Shown here: positions 45,348-45,799 of the stretch, one piece after another
Position numbering within the stretch: position 1 is the stretch's first letter
Layout: the number at the start of each line of letters is the position of its first letter
NCBI GenBank assembly: GCA_016744675.1
Contig: JADGDX010000018.1
Span: 1-45,799 of the forward strand
Length of the DNA stretch: 45,799 bases
Source of the DNA: Desulfuromusa sp.
GTDB lineage: Bacteria; Desulfobacterota; Desulfuromonadia; Desulfuromonadales; Geopsychrobacteraceae
Direction: 5' to 3'
Translations under genes and position numbers: made by a program
Notes under the pieces: model-generated
Database searches by the model: none
What the model was told of the DNA's origin: nothing
The model's input: the letters and a program-made list of their open reading frames with translations, nothing else

Positions 45348-45799
45348 TGGACATTCTCCTTTTCAAGTTGGTTGATCATTACGTTAAGGTTAACCGATGC
45401 CGGTGCGTTAATGCACTACTTATGCCGAAGGGATTTTGAAGGTGGCAATTATGTCAATTTATGCGATATATGGTCATTGTTCAGCCATTTTATTATTCTG
45501 TTTCACCAGCGTTCAGCTTTGCGATATCGCTAGTTCGTAGGTGATATCGCTAGTTCGTAGGTGATATCACCGGCTCATAGCAAAAAAACGGGGTCAGAAA
45601 AACGGGGTCTACCATCGAATTTTGTAGATGGCGTGGCACCCTTAGATCTGGTAACCTTTTCACAAAAAATCGGGGTCAGGTCTTGAAACAGCAGAATCCT
45701 ATCTTCTTGAGCTCTGCCGCTATATCGTTTTAAATCCAGTGAGGGCAGGTCGTTGTGCCAAACCCGCAGGGTGGCAGTGGAGCAGTTATCATGCAACAG
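45348..45799. other. Terminal region with tandem repeats and REP/RAYT-like motifs
   Basis: No credible gene lies in the last 450 bases. It contains a 20-bp tandem repeat (45523-45580) and three CGGGGTC motifs (near 45588, 45602, 45670), the last within CGGGGTCAGGTCTTG. These resemble repeats found beside REP-associated transposase (RAYT) genes, so a transposase may start beyond the window. A short minus-strand reading frame at 45575-45796 crosses the repeats and is probably not coding. Confidence 0.5.
45523..45580. repeat. 20-bp direct repeat, 2.5-3 copies
   Basis: The unit GATATCGCTAGTTCGTAGGT occurs twice exactly (45523-45542, 45543-45562), followed by a degenerate third copy (GATATCACCGGCTCATAG). 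Each unit contains the palindrome GATATC. Confidence 0.9.

Noticed and set aside
45575..45796. 73-residue minus-strand frame as a transposase fragment
   Set aside because: It runs across REP-like motifs and has no transposase motif; it may be part of something beyond the window but cannot be supported.

Overview
The window reads as chromosomal DNA of a deltaproteobacterium, probably an anaerobic or microaerophilic member of the Desulfuromonadales. This is inferred from content, not from a database match: NtrYX and a second sigma-54 activator, a PerR/KatG/rubrerythrin oxidative stress set, a TRAP transporter, a polyphosphate glucokinase, a YfiR/GGDEF-EAL operon, and above all several genes with in-frame UGA codons followed by bacterial SECIS-like hairpins, meaning that selenocysteine is used. 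Most genes end in TAA or TGA and use UGG for Trp, so UGA is not a general sense codon here.

Layout. 1-360: end of an rRNA operon (23S tail, 5S, strong terminator). 409-4022 (minus): ntrX and ntrY. 4296-8233 (minus): a TRAP transporter (dctP, dctQ, dctM) and a proline racemase/hydroxyproline epimerase, with a good sigma-54 promoter and a TyrR-like enhancer site upstream. 8685-10463 (minus): the PAS/AAA+/Fis-type activator that probably drives it. 10788-10863 (minus): tRNA-Thr(CGU). 11022-14490 (plus): perR, katG (with an in-frame UGA at codon 27 in place of a conserved Trp) and rubrerythrin, with PerR-box-like sites. 14559-16847 (minus): a hybrid histidine kinase. 17067-21723 (plus): an overlapping operon of TonB-dependent receptor, YfiR-like protein and GGDEF-EAL protein. 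21745-25342: a HerA/YjgR-like ATPase, a SHOCT-like membrane protein, ppgK and an exported protein of unknown function.

25425-27135 is a selenoprotein island: a decayed Sec-containing DsbA/FrnE-like gene, an intact membrane-anchored Sec-MsrA, and an exported Sec-rhodanese on the other strand. Each has a hairpin 19-21 nt after its UGA. Standard gene calling breaks all three.

27488-41776 (plus) is the most unusual part: four tightly packed genes for exported proteins, namely an NTF2-like/CARDB protein, an outer-membrane beta-barrel, a giant secreted protein of about 3207 residues built from four repeats of about 490-510 residues, and a multi-fibronectin-III protein. I know no named system with this composition; it looks like an undescribed cell-surface or envelope-spanning assembly.

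41781-43396 (minus): an M48 metalloprotease with two YbjQ-like proteins. 43908-45347 (minus): an exported protein of unknown function. The last 450 bases hold short tandem repeats and REP/RAYT-type repeated motifs without a convincing gene.
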